This document shows, in pieces, positions 1-8,052 of a stretch of 64,000 bases of DNA; position 1 is the first letter of the stretch; every line of letters starts with the position of its first letter. The DNA comes from Acidobacteria bacterium Ga0074141. Lineage in GTDB: Bacteria; Acidobacteriota; Blastocatellia; Pyrinomonadales; Pyrinomonadaceae. The notes under the pieces are model-generated. The model was not told the DNA's origin and did no database searches. It worked only from the letters and a program-made list of their open reading frames with translations. Where the stretch lies: contig LNDP01000023.1 of NCBI GenBank assembly GCA_001464665.1, positions 470,157 through 534,156 of the forward strand, written 5' to 3'. A program made the position numbers and the translations under genes.

Positions 1-194
1 GACCCGGCGTCTTGCTCGAAGAAAAGGCCGTTGTCGAAGACTCAGTTATTTGGTCGCACACACGAATTGCCGCCGGGGCTGCGGTTCGCGGCTCGGTCGT
101 CGGGCGAAGCTCATTCATCGGCCGGAGCAGCTCGATCACCGAAGGGACCGTGCTCGGCGACAAAGCCACGATCCCGGATTACTCCGTCACCTGA
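1..194 (+). CDS. NDP-sugar pyrophosphorylase-like protein, C-terminal end (partial)
   Basis: Only the last ~64 codons are in the window; the reading frame is already open at base 3 and stops at 194. The residues form a left-handed beta-helix hexapeptide pattern (for example VVEDSVIW, GAAVRGSVVG, SFIGRSSSI, GTVLGD), which is how many sugar-1-phosphate nucleotidylyltransferases (mannose-1-phosphate guanylyl- or glucose-1-phosphate thymidylyl-type) end. A hexapeptide acyltransferase would look similar, so the substrate cannot be named. The stop lies 11 bases before the mutM start, so the two genes are probably co-transcribed. Confidence 0.6.
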   Translation, partial: PGVLLEEKAVVEDSVIWSHTRIAAGAAVRGSVVGRSSFIGRSSSITEGTVLGDKATIPDYSVT

Positions 195-205
195 TCAGAT
201 CACCG

Positions 206-1033
206 ATGCCCGAACTACCCGAGGTCCAACTCGTTACCAGCCATCTTGACCTGCTCGTCCGCGGCCGCCGGATCGAGCAGGCAGTGCTCCATCGCCAGCG
301 GCTTGCCCCCGCATTCGCTCCTGACGATTTCAACGCCCTGCTTGCGAATGCCCGCATCAACTCAATTCGCCGTCGCGGAAAACATATTCTTTTTGAACTT
401 GATAACGAACGCACACTTATCGTTCACCTAAGGATGAGCGGCCGCTTCTCGATCGCTGCGGCGAATATAGAGCCGCCGCGGTTCACCCACGCCCAGTTCA
501 ACCTCGGCGGCGAGACGCTCAACTTCAGCGACCAGCGGCACTTCGGGTTCATGAACATCGTCCGCAGCGAGCAGCTCGACGCCGCGAAGGAACTTTGCAA
601 GCTCGCCCCCGAACCCTTCGGTGACCATTTCACCATCGAGTATTTCCGATCAAAACTGAAAATCTCATCGCGGCCGATCAAGGAGTTTTTGCTCGACCAA
701 ACGAAGGTCTGCGGGCTCGGAAACATCTACGCCGCCGAGGCGTTGTTCGAATCCGGCATCGACCCGCGAAAGCGTGCGGATAAGCTGACGAAGCCGAAGA
801 CCGAGCTGCTGCACTCCGCGATCCTTGCCGTCCTTGAGCGCTCGATCGAATCAAGCCGTGCGGTTCCGGTCGAGCCCACCAACATCGGCGGGAACTTTTA
901 CGGCGAAGCGAATTCGCCCGATTGGCGCGTTTACGGCCGCGAGGGCGAGCTGTGCCCGGCCTGCGGCGAATCCATCTTGCGACTAAAACAAGCGGGCCGC
1001 TCAACCTTCTTCTGCCGGAGGTGCCAACGCTGA
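206..1033 (+). CDS. mutM: Formamidopyrimidine-DNA glycosylase (Fpg/MutM)
   Basis: Base-excision repair enzyme that removes oxidised purines such as 8-oxoguanine and nicks the abasic site. The frame is open further upstream, but the ATG at 206 gives the invariant N-terminus MPELPEV, where the Pro after Met is the catalytic nucleophile and the following Glu is also catalytic. Lys59 in RRRGKHILFEL matches the conserved active-site lysine. The C-terminus carries the zinc finger C250-x2-C253-x16-C270-x2-C273, preceded by VYGREGELCPACG. The length of 275 residues is normal for the family. The start was chosen on the N-terminal motif, because processing to Pro is essential for catalysis. Confidence 0.96.
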   Translation: MPELPEVQLVTSHLDLLVRGRRIEQAVLHRQRLAPAFAPDDFNALLANARINSIRRRGKHILFELDNERTLIVHLRMSGRFSIAAANIEPPRFTHAQFNLGGETLNFSDQRHFGFMNIVRSEQLDAAKELCKLAPEPFGDHFTIEYFRSKLKISSRPIKEFLLDQTKVCGLGNIYAAEALFESGIDPRKRADKLTKPKTELLHSAILAVLERSIESSRAVPVEPTNIGGNFYGEANSPDWRVYGREGELCPACGESILRLKQAGRSTFFCRRCQR

Positions 1034-1037
1034 ATCC

Positions 1038-1066
1038 TTGACACTCGGCCGCGAAAGTCGCATTAT
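1038..1066 (+). promoter_or_regulatory. Sigma-70-like promoter of the methionine-cycle gene
   Basis: A perfect -35 box TTGACA (1038-1043) is followed after 17 bases by CATTAT (1061-1066, 4 of 6 to TATAAT). It sits just past the mutM stop and before the riboswitch-like leader, so transcription would start near 1073. Seen in sequence; activity is inferred. Confidence 0.55.
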
Positions 1067-1076
1067 TCGGTATTAC

Positions 1077-1126
1077 ACCGTGGTGAGTTATTGCGACTTG
1101 CGACCACGTTAAATAAACTGCTAAAC
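1077..1126 (+). promoter_or_regulatory. SAM-II-like riboswitch in the leader of the homocysteine methyltransferase/MTHFR gene
   Basis: A 6-bp stem CGTGGT (1079-1084) / ACCACG (1103-1108) encloses a loop beginning GAGTTA and ending CTTGCG. It is followed by GTTAAATAAACTGCTAAA (1108-1125). This order (P1 ending CCACG, then TTAAA, six bases, then GCTAAA) closely matches the SAM-II (metA) aptamer as I remember it from alphaproteobacteria. The gene below makes methionine, the usual SAM-II target. Against it: the pseudoknot helix between the loop (CGACTTG) and TAAACTG has two central mismatches, so it may be a divergent or decayed aptamer. Known family plus visible match; ligand binding is inferred. 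Confidence 0.55.
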
Positions 1127-1153
1127 AGCTTGCGACAATCGATCTGAAATCTG

Positions 1154-1182
1154 AGGTCTCGCTGTTTGGCGAGGCCTTTTTT
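1154..1182 (+). terminator. Intrinsic terminator hairpin in the leader (likely riboswitch expression platform)
   Basis: AGGTCTCGC (1154-1162) pairs with GCGAGGCCT (1169-1177) as nine pairs with one G-T, a six-base loop, and a run of six T from 1177 to 1182. It stands only four bases before the ATG at 1187. Since a promoter lies upstream at 1038, it is best read as an attenuator for the next gene rather than the end of mutM, though it could serve both. Confidence 0.75.
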
Positions 1183-1186
1183 AGTT

Positions 1187-3100
1187 ATGAGAGACTTTCG
1201 CGAATTGCTTTCTTCGGACAGCGTCTTCGTTTTTGACGGAGCGGTCGGCACCCGGCTTTACGACAAGGGCGTTTACATCAACCGCAGCTACGACGAGCTC
1301 AACCTGACCTCCGCCGATCTTGTCCGCGAGGTCCACGCCGAATATGTAAAGGCGGGAGCCGACATCATCGAGACAAATTCTTTTGGTGCGACCCGCCACA
1401 AACTTAAGCAGTACGGCCTTGAATCACGTCTCCGCGAGATCAACATCGCCGCCGCCCGGCTTGCACGCGAGGCGGCCGGCGATAAGGCCTTCGTCGCCGG
1501 TGCGATCGGCCCGCTCGGGCTTCGGATCGAGCCCTTCGGCCCGACGTCATTTGAAGAAGCACGAGCTCTTTTCCGCGAGCAGGCCGAGGCATTGCTCGAA
1601 GGCGGGGTCGATCTCTTCGTCCTCGAGACCTTCTCTGAACTTCCGGTCATCGAACAGGCGATCCGTGCCGTCAAGGAGATCTGCGATCTTCCCATCGTCG
1701 CTCAGATGACCATCCAGGACCACGGCAAAACGACCTTCGGAACCGCACCCGAGACCTTTACCGCCGAGCTTGAAAAACTCGGTGTTGACGTCATCGGCCT
1801 CAACTGCGGCATGGGCCCGACGCACGTATTGTCTGCCCTTGAAAAAATGCGGGCGGTGACCTCGCTGCCGCTCTCCGCACAACCGAACGCCGGGCTTCCG
1901 CGCGATGTTCAGGGACGCCAGTTCTACATGGGCTCGCCCGAATACATGGCGACCTTTGCCAAGCGATTCGTGCAGGCGGGAGCGAACTTCGTCGGCGGCT
2001 GCTGCGGCACAACGCCGACCCACATCAAGCTGATCGCCGACGCGATCCGCTCGATCAGCCCGCGTCAGCTTCACCAAACGGCAACGGTCAAACCTGCAAG
2101 CGTCACCGAACTAAAGCCCGATGACGTTTCGGTTGTGGCACCTGAAGAGCGGTCGAATTGGTCGGCAAAGATCGCCCGCGGCGAATTCGTCACATCGGTC
2201 GAGGTGCTTCCGCCGAAGGGCTGCGACGCCGCGGCGACGCTCGATTCGATCCGGCTTTTGAAGGTTGCCGGTGTTGACGCCGTGAACATCCCTGATGGCC
2301 CGCGGGCGCAAACGCGGATGTCGGCTCAGGCGACCGCCGTCCTCGTCGAACGCGATATCGGCATCGAGGCCGTGCTCCATTACTGCTGCCGAGACCGAAA
2401 CCTGCTCGGGATGATGTCCGACCTGCTTGGAGCCGCCGCTCTCGGGCTCCATAACCTCCTTCTCATCACCGGCGACCCGCCGAAGATGGGGCCGTATCCG
2501 GACGCGACCGCAGTCTTCGATATCGACGCCATCGGACTTACAAATATGGCCAATAAGCTCAATCATGGGCTCGACATCGGCAACAATCCCATCGGGAAGC
2601 CTACCGCCTTCTCGATCGGCGTTGGAGTCAATCCCGGAGCTGTAAATCTGGACGAGGAGATCCGCAGGTTCGAGTGGAAGGTCGAGGCGGGAGCTGAATA
2701 TGCGATCACGCAGCCGGTTTTTGACATCGAGCAGCTTAGGTCATTCATCGACCGCATTGCCCACGTCAAGATACCGATCGTCGCCGGAATTTGGCCGCTT
2801 GTCAGCTTTCGGAACGCGGAGTTCCTGCACAATGAAGTTCCGGGCGTGAACGTCACTCCTGAAATTCTTGAGCGAATGCGGATCGCCTCAGAAAAAGGCA
2901 AGGACGACGCCCGCGAGGAAGGGATCAAGATCGCCCGCGAATCCCTGCTCGAAGTTCACGACGTTATCGCAGGCGTGCAGGTCTCCGCACCCTTTGGAAA
3001 CGTGAAATACGCCCTTCAGGTTTTTGGGGCTCTGCCGGAATTCAGCAAGCCGTCTGATCTTGCTGACGCAACTGGGGGCAAAAAGTTAAATAACTCTTGA
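1187..3100 (+). CDS. yitJ: Bifunctional homocysteine S-methyltransferase / 5,10-methylenetetrahydrofolate reductase
   Basis: The N-terminal half is a BHMT/MetH-type homocysteine methyltransferase: FDGAVGTRLYDKG near the start, GLNCGMGP supplying the first zinc Cys, and GGCCGTTP supplying the Cys pair. After a linker (~residues 290-325) comes an MTHFR (MetF) TIM barrel with VTSVEVLPPKG, LLLITGDPP and YAITQPVFD. This is the B. subtilis YitJ architecture (637 residues here). One chain would reduce methylene-THF to methyl-THF and methylate homocysteine to methionine. A TTG seven codons upstream (1166) is also in frame, but it falls inside the terminator hairpin, so the ATG at 1187 is preferred. 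A clear ribosome-binding site is lacking, fitting leader control by the SAM-II-like element. Confidence 0.93.
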   Translation: MRDFRELLSSDSVFVFDGAVGTRLYDKGVYINRSYDELNLTSADLVREVHAEYVKAGADIIETNSFGATRHKLKQYGLESRLREINIAAARLAREAAGDKAFVAGAIGPLGLRIEPFGPTSFEEARALFREQAEALLEGGVDLFVLETFSELPVIEQAIRAVKEICDLPIVAQMTIQDHGKTTFGTAPETFTAELEKLGVDVIGLNCGMGPTHVLSALEKMRAVTSLPLSAQPNAGLPRDVQGRQFYMGSPEYMATFAKRFVQAGANFVGGCCGTTPTHIKLIADAIRSISPRQLHQTATVKPASVTELKPDDVSVVAPEERSNWSAKIARGEFVTSVEVLPPKGCDAAATLDSIRLLKVAGVDAVNIPDGPRAQTRMSAQATAVLVERDIGIEAVLHYCCRDRNLLGMMSDLLGAAALGLHNLLLITGDPPKMGPYPDATAVFDIDAIGLTNMANKLNHGLDIGNNPIGKPTAFSIGVGVNPGAVNLDEEIRRFEWKVEAGAEYAITQPVFDIEQLRSFIDRIAHVKIPIVAGIWPLVSFRNAEFLHNEVPGVNVTPEILERMRIASEKGKDDAREEGIKIARESLLEVHDVIAGVQVSAPFGNVKYALQVFGALPEFSKPSDLADATGGKKLNNS

Positions 3101-3260
3101 CTGGAAATCGTCTATTTTGTAATCTTTTTTTCAAAGCGGTCTCGTGAATCCCTCCTACAAAAAAACCTCCCTTTTCTAACCTGAACGAGAACTTTTTCGG
3201 AACGTCCGTTTGTGTTTCTGATGATTAGTCGTTCGACCTGCGCCGAAGCGAAGAGAAACT

Positions 3261-4169
3261 ATGTCAGCATGTCTTGTTAACTCACGTTTGTCTAGAACGA
3301 TCCTGATTCTTTTTGCGGTAACGGTATTTTTGGCAGTTTCGTCTTTGGCCCAGACTTTTCCCGGGACGGGCACAGGAGCTATACCCGACGGTTCCTCGCC
3401 AAACCCGACATGCGGAGCTCCTCGGAACATTACTTTCAACGTTTCGGGACTCGTCGGGCCGGTGATCTCGACCACCGTTTCTTTCACAATGACCCACACG
3501 TTTATCGGCGATCTCCAGGTTCTTTTGATCGCGCCTGATAACACGACCCATGTGATCTTCGCCTACGTAGGACGAACGAGCCTTACCGGTTTCGGTGATA
3601 GCTCGGACCTAAACGGCACTTATGTTTTTGCGGACGCACATACTGGAAACATCTGGTTCGCTGCGGCAAGTGGAGGCAACACGTTCATTATTCCGGGTGG
3701 CAACTACCGCACTCAGCAGTCGGGGCCGTTTTCGCCCGTCGATCCGGGCCCGCCATTCACGTCAATGTTTCCGGTTTTTTTACCTGTTGCCAACCCAAAC
3801 GGGACGTGGACCCTACGTTTCTTTGACTGCGCGGCAGCGGATACCGGAACGGTCTCCGCTGCTTCGCTTACACTAACGTCGCTCGGCCCGACTTCGGCTC
3901 CCGCCACGATCTCCGGGCGAGCAATTACCCCCGATGGCCGCGGCATTCCTAACGTCCGGATCATGGCACAAGGAGGCGAACTCGAAGAACCGGTATTCGC
4001 TGTCTCAAATCACTTCGGTCACTACACGATTGAAGGCCTACCCTCAGGGCAAACATATATCGTGTCCGTGGCATCCGGGCGTACCGTCTTCCTAGACCCA
4101 GTCAGGGTTGTAAATCTTGATACTGATCTGTCCGATCTGAACTTTGTGTCTGAAGCCGATCACCGCTAG
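3261..4169 (+). CDS. Secreted protein with proprotein-convertase P-domain and carboxypeptidase-regulatory-like domain
   Basis: 302 residues. A signal peptide (about residues 1-31, hydrophobic ILILFAVTVFLAVSS, likely cut after LAQ) is followed by a P/Homo-B jelly-roll domain: TTVSFTMTHTFIGDLQVLL, LNGTYVFAD and the closing NPNGTWTLRFFD. Residues ~215-295 resemble a CarboxypepD_reg (Ig-like) domain: ISGRAITPDGRGIPNVRI and FGHYTIEGLPSG. No catalytic domain is present, so it is probably an exported adhesion or structural protein rather than a protease. It stands alone on the plus strand, and its stop is 16 bases from the stop of the convergent oxidoreductase. A weak promoter candidate, TTGACT at 3097 with TGTAAT at 3118, lies upstream. 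Confidence 0.8.
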   Translation: MSACLVNSRLSRTILILFAVTVFLAVSSLAQTFPGTGTGAIPDGSSPNPTCGAPRNITFNVSGLVGPVISTTVSFTMTHTFIGDLQVLLIAPDNTTHVIFAYVGRTSLTGFGDSSDLNGTYVFADAHTGNIWFAAASGGNTFIIPGGNYRTQQSGPFSPVDPGPPFTSMFPVFLPVANPNGTWTLRFFDCAAADTGTVSAASLTLTSLGPTSAPATISGRAITPDGRGIPNVRIMAQGGELEEPVFAVSNHFGHYTIEGLPSGQTYIVSVASGRTVFLDPVRVVNLDTDLSDLNFVSEADHR

Positions 4170-4185
4170 AAGCGAGCTAGGAACC

Positions 4186-5148
4186 CTATGTCAACAACAC
4201 GGTCTTTCCAAGGCTCTTGCCTTCGATCACTTCGCGATGCGCCGCGGGGGCTTCGTTCAATGGGAACGTGTTACTGATTACCGGTGCCACAACGCCGTCC
4301 TCAAGCCCGCGTCCGATAGCGGCGTGGATCACTTCCATCTCATGCCGAGCGGCGTTGAAAAGCGACATCCCGAGTATCGTCGCCTCCTTGCCCATCGCCA
4401 GCCGCGGCGTAAAGTCGAGGCTTCCGCGGCTTCCGATCACAACAATCCGGCCATACTTTGCCAGAGCCCCGAAGTCATTTTCGAGGTTCACATTCGCGAG
4501 CATTTCGAGTATGACATTGCAGCCTTCGCCCGCCGTGAAGTCCATTATCTCCGAGTAATGCCCCGCGTCTGAGTGGTCAAAAACTGCGTCCGCTCCGCTA
4601 GCGGTAGCAAGTGATCTTCCTTCCTCGGTACTCGCCGTGCCAATAACGCGCATCCCCGAACTCTTTGCCCACTGAACCGCCGCCAAACCAACGGCACCCG
4701 AGGCTCCATGGACAAGAACGGTCTCGCCTATTTTCGCCCCGGCCTTCTGAAATAGCGCTCGATAGGCGGTCGCATAGGGCGTAAATATACCCGCGCCTTC
4801 TTCGAACGAAATTTTCTCGGGTAGCCGCCCTAATTGATCTTCGCGGGAAAGTGCGTACTCCGCGTAAGTCCCGGTCCGCGTATCGGCGATGTAAACACGG
4901 TCGCCTTTTTCGAAACCATAAACGCCGTCGCCAACCGCCTCAACGACCCCGGCACCATCCTTTCCCGGCGTGTAGGGAAGCTGCGGTTTTACGGCGTGGA
5001 TGCCCGAACGAATGTAGGTATCAACCGGATTGACGCCCGCCGCATTTACGCGAACGAGCACCTCGCCGCGGGCGGGTTCCGGCCGCTCGATATCCGCGAC
5101 CCGGAGCACCTCCGGCCCTCCGAATTCGTTGACTGAAATTGCGTTCAT
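4186..5148 (-). CDS. NADPH:quinone oxidoreductase, zeta-crystallin type (zinc-independent MDR)
   Basis: 320-residue medium-chain dehydrogenase/reductase. The GroES-like half holds PGKDGAGVVEAVG (residues 61-73), and the Rossmann half has the nucleotide motif HGASGAVG (147-154). The zinc-binding Cys/His set of alcohol dehydrogenases is missing, which points to the quinone oxidoreductase branch: NADPH-dependent reduction of quinones or enones in the cytoplasm. It is the last gene of a minus-strand run, starting 4 bases after the glmS stop, so it is probably read through from glmS. No link to amino-sugar synthesis is evident. Confidence 0.88.
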   Translation of the reverse strand: MNAISVNEFGGPEVLRVADIERPEPARGEVLVRVNAAGVNPVDTYIRSGIHAVKPQLPYTPGKDGAGVVEAVGDGVYGFEKGDRVYIADTRTGTYAEYALSREDQLGRLPEKISFEEGAGIFTPYATAYRALFQKAGAKIGETVLVHGASGAVGLAAVQWAKSSGMRVIGTASTEEGRSLATASGADAVFDHSDAGHYSEIMDFTAGEGCNVILEMLANVNLENDFGALAKYGRIVVIGSRGSLDFTPRLAMGKEATILGMSLFNAARHEMEVIHAAIGRGLEDGVVAPVISNTFPLNEAPAAHREVIEGKSLGKTVLLT

Positions 5149-5152
5149 GTTT

Positions 5153-7015
5153 TTACTCTACCGTTACACTTTTTGCCAAATTTCTCGGCTGGTCGACATC
5201 GCAGCCGCGGCGGACGGCGATGTGATAGGCGAGAAGTTGGAGTGGGACAACCGAAAGCACTGGCCCGAGGAGGTCAGATGTTTCGGGTATTTCGATAACG
5301 TGGTCGGCGACCTTTGAGCTCATTCCGTCGCCTTCGGTCAGCACGGCGATGACGATGCCGTCGCGGGCTTTCACCTCAACGATGTTCGAGTGCGTTTTCT
5401 CGTAGCGAAGCTCGCTGCCCGCATTTCCATTTTCGCGAGTGTTCACGACCACGACCGGCAGTTTCTCGTCGATAAGTGCATTCGGCCCGTGTTTCATCTC
5501 GCCGGCCGGATAGCCCTCGGCGTGGATGTAACTGATCTCCTTGAGCTTGAGAGCACCTTCGAGTGCGACCGGGAAATTGATGCCGCGGCCGAGATACAGG
5601 AAATCTTGTACACGGAAAAACTCCTTCGAAAGATCTTCGATCAAATCGGCATCATTGAGTAACTGCTCGATCTTCAGCGGAAGCTCCGCAAGGTCCTGTG
5701 CCAGCCGCTTGGCCTCATCTTCATTTATCGTCCCGCGAAGTTCGCCGAGGTAAAGTGCGAAGAGATAGATCGCGATCATCTGCGCCGTGAACGCCTTGGT
5801 CGAGGCAACGCCGATCTCCGGACCGGCGTGCGTAAGGATGGTGCCGTCCGCTTCGCGATGGATCATCGAGCCCTGAACGTTGCAGACGGCAAGCACCTTG
5901 CAGCCCTGCTGCCGTGCTTCGCGCATCGCGGCGATGGTGTCGGCCGTCTCGCCGGACTGCGAAATGACGATCAGTAGGTCGCTCTCGCTCAGCACCGGGT
6001 CGCGGTAGCGGAATTCCGACGCGTAATCGACCTCGACCGGCACCCGAGCGAGATTCTCGAGCATGTACTTTCCGGCGAGCCCGGCGTGCCATGACGTTCC
6101 GCAGGCGGCGATCTTGATCGATGAGATCGAGCGAAATTCCTCCTCGGAGATATCCATCTCATCGAGATAAACGCGGCCCGTGCCGAGCGAGACGCGGCCC
6201 TGAACGGTATCGCGGACGGCCCGCGGCTGCTCGTATATCTCCTTGAGCATGAAGTGTTTAAAGCCGCCCTTCTCCGCCATTATCGGGTCCCAGGTGATCC
6301 GCTGCCGCTGCGGCTCGACCGCGTTTCCGTCGAAATCCGTAACGCGAACGCTCTCTTTCGTGAGCACCGCTATTTCGCGGTCGCCGAGGAAAAATACGTC
6401 GCGAGTATGGGCAAGGATCGGCGGGATATCGGAGGCAACGAAGAACTCGCCATCGCCAAGCCCGATAACGACCGGCGGACCCTCGCGAACTGCGATCACC
6501 ATGTCCGGCTCATCGACAGAGATGATCGAGAGGGCAAAAATACCTCGAAGTTCGGCGACGGCTCGCCGAACGGCAAGCTCGAGCGAAATGCCATCTTTCT
6601 CGATGTAATGGCCGATCAGATGAGCGACGACCTCGGTGTCCGTCTCGGTCTTGAAGTCATGGCCTTCGGCCGCGAGCCGCTCTTTGAGCGCGATATAGTT
6701 TTCGATGATCCCGTTATGGACGACGACGACCTTCCCAGATTGATCGCGGTGCGGATGTGCGTTCTCTTCGGTCGGCCGGCCGTGGGTCGCCCATCGCGTG
6801 TGGCCAATGCCATAGGTGCCGTCGAGCGGGCTCAGCCTGATCGCCTCTTCAAGATTGCGGAGCTTGCCCTCGGCCCGACGCAATTCCAAATGCCTGCCCT
6901 CATCAACGACCGCAATGCCAGCCGAGTCGTATCCGCGATACTCGAGCTTCCGAAGGCCATCAATGATCAACGGCACAACCTGCTTATTTCCAACGTATCC
7001 AACAATTCCGCACAT
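5153..7015 (-). CDS. glmS: Glutamine--fructose-6-phosphate aminotransferase (isomerizing)
   Basis: Makes glucosamine-6-phosphate from fructose-6-phosphate and glutamine, the first committed step to UDP-GlcNAc. The protein starts MCGIVGYVG with the N-terminal nucleophile Cys2. The glutaminase domain covers roughly residues 1-225, followed by two SIS sugar-isomerase domains ([33 protein letters not shown]). The C-terminus [10 protein letters not shown] contains the conserved lysine. The length of 620 residues is typical (about 600-610). There is no glmS ribozyme-like element in the 27 bases upstream. It follows glmU and an unknown gene in the same direction, so control is more likely through the GlmR-type protein at the head of the run. 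Confidence 0.97.
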   Translation of the reverse strand: MCGIVGYVGNKQVVPLIIDGLRKLEYRGYDSAGIAVVDEGRHLELRRAEGKLRNLEEAIRLSPLDGTYGIGHTRWATHGRPTEENAHPHRDQSGKVVVVHNGIIENYIALKERLAAEGHDFKTETDTEVVAHLIGHYIEKDGISLELAVRRAVAELRGIFALSIISVDEPDMVIAVREGPPVVIGLGDGEFFVASDIPPILAHTRDVFFLGDREIAVLTKESVRVTDFDGNAVEPQRQRITWDPIMAEKGGFKHFMLKEIYEQPRAVRDTVQGRVSLGTGRVYLDEMDISEEEFRSISSIKIAACGTSWHAGLAGKYMLENLARVPVEVDYASEFRYRDPVLSESDLLIVISQSGETADTIAAMREARQQGCKVLAVCNVQGSMIHREADGTILTHAGPEIGVASTKAFTAQMIAIYLFALYLGELRGTINEDEAKRLAQDLAELPLKIEQLLNDADLIEDLSKEFFRVQDFLYLGRGINFPVALEGALKLKEISYIHAEGYPAGEMKHGPNALIDEKLPVVVVNTRENGNAGSELRYEKTHSNIVEVKARDGIVIAVLTEGDGMSSKVADHVIEIPETSDLLGPVLSVVPLQLLAYHIAVRRGCDVDQPRNLAKSVTVE

Positions 7016-7042
7016 AAACTACTCAAGAAACTATTTTACCGC

Positions 7043-8038
7043 TTACTTTCCCTTCTTTTTTGAACGTAGCGTATTAATGATCTGGGTGAACGTTTCGTAC
7101 CAATCCGGCGAGTGCGGAGTCGCGTTCGCCGCATACTTACGTCGAAACTTTCGTATAAGCGGCAAATCAGCTTCGCTCAGAACCGCTACCATAACTCGCT
7201 CGCCATCCTTCACCTCAACAGTTAGTTCGATCCAGGAATCCGGCCTTCCTTCCAGAAGTTCGTTCATTGCCTTAACGAAAGTTTCCCGTGAGGTCTTCGG
7301 AGTTCCTTCCCGTGGAGCGACCAGCTTGGGCTTCGATACATCTTGGATCAGTCGATCTGATAGCGGTGAAGGAACCTTCGTTGCGAGTTCGGTAACCGCT
7401 TTGTCTGAATCAGATGTTGCCTGCTTTACGAGCAGCCAAATAGCAATACTCCTAAAATCTGTGTCCTTCTCAGAAGCCAATTGCGCAAGAACCGGTGTCG
7501 CAATTGATTCGTCCATGCTTCCGAAGATCGCTAGTGCCCCTACCCCCTTGTCAATCGGACGCGGACCGTGTTGCGGTAGGTAGTAAACAGGTTTAGGAAA
7601 GCGAAGCCAAGTCTGTCCGGCCTTCGTGACGTCGAGGCCTTCTTCCCCGAACTTTGCCATGTAAGGAAGCCAGTATCGAAGATTGATATCTGCCAAGTCT
7701 GCGCCAGAATACGTCTCGATCATGAGCTTCTTGGTCGCAACCGACTGATCATGCTTGTAGAGCAAGTTGCTCGCATTAAAGCGAAAGAATGAATCGTCCT
7801 TCCGGCGTGAGATCTCTGATATAAGACAAGGCAAAAGAACTTCTGTATTCGTCTCAACCATGTTCCACACCTTGTCCAGTTCAGCTGACTTCGCGTCGAT
7901 CTGTTCGGCAGTCAACTTCGACGGTTTGAACCCGTACGATTTATCGATTAGCCCTTTCAAATCATCACAGGTTTGCCCTGATACGTTCAACGCAAACGCA
8001 AGAAACGCGGCCGAAAATAATGCACAAAACTTCTTCAT
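7043..8038 (-). CDS. Secreted/periplasmic protein of unknown function between glmU and glmS
   Basis: 331 residues from ATG 8038 (an in-frame GTG three codons earlier is possible). A short signal peptide (KKFCALFSAAFLAFALNVSG, cut near GQT) is followed by a mainly helical protein with a VLLPCLISEISRRKDD type pattern, suggesting alpha-solenoid (HEAT-like) repeats. It ends in a charged SKKKGK tail. I do not recognise the family. It starts 14 bases after the glmU stop and ends 27 bases before glmS, so it is embedded in an amino-sugar operon. Its base composition looks less GC-rich than either flank, suggesting a later insertion. Envelope location is inferred from the signal peptide. Confidence 0.7.
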   Translation of the reverse strand: MKKFCALFSAAFLAFALNVSGQTCDDLKGLIDKSYGFKPSKLTAEQIDAKSAELDKVWNMVETNTEVLLPCLISEISRRKDDSFFRFNASNLLYKHDQSVATKKLMIETYSGADLADINLRYWLPYMAKFGEEGLDVTKAGQTWLRFPKPVYYLPQHGPRPIDKGVGALAIFGSMDESIATPVLAQLASEKDTDFRSIAIWLLVKQATSDSDKAVTELATKVPSPLSDRLIQDVSKPKLVAPREGTPKTSRETFVKAMNELLEGRPDSWIELTVEVKDGERVMVAVLSEADLPLIRKFRRKYAANATPHSPDWYETFTQIINTLRSKKKGK

Positions 8039-8052
8039 CCGTTCCACGGTCC

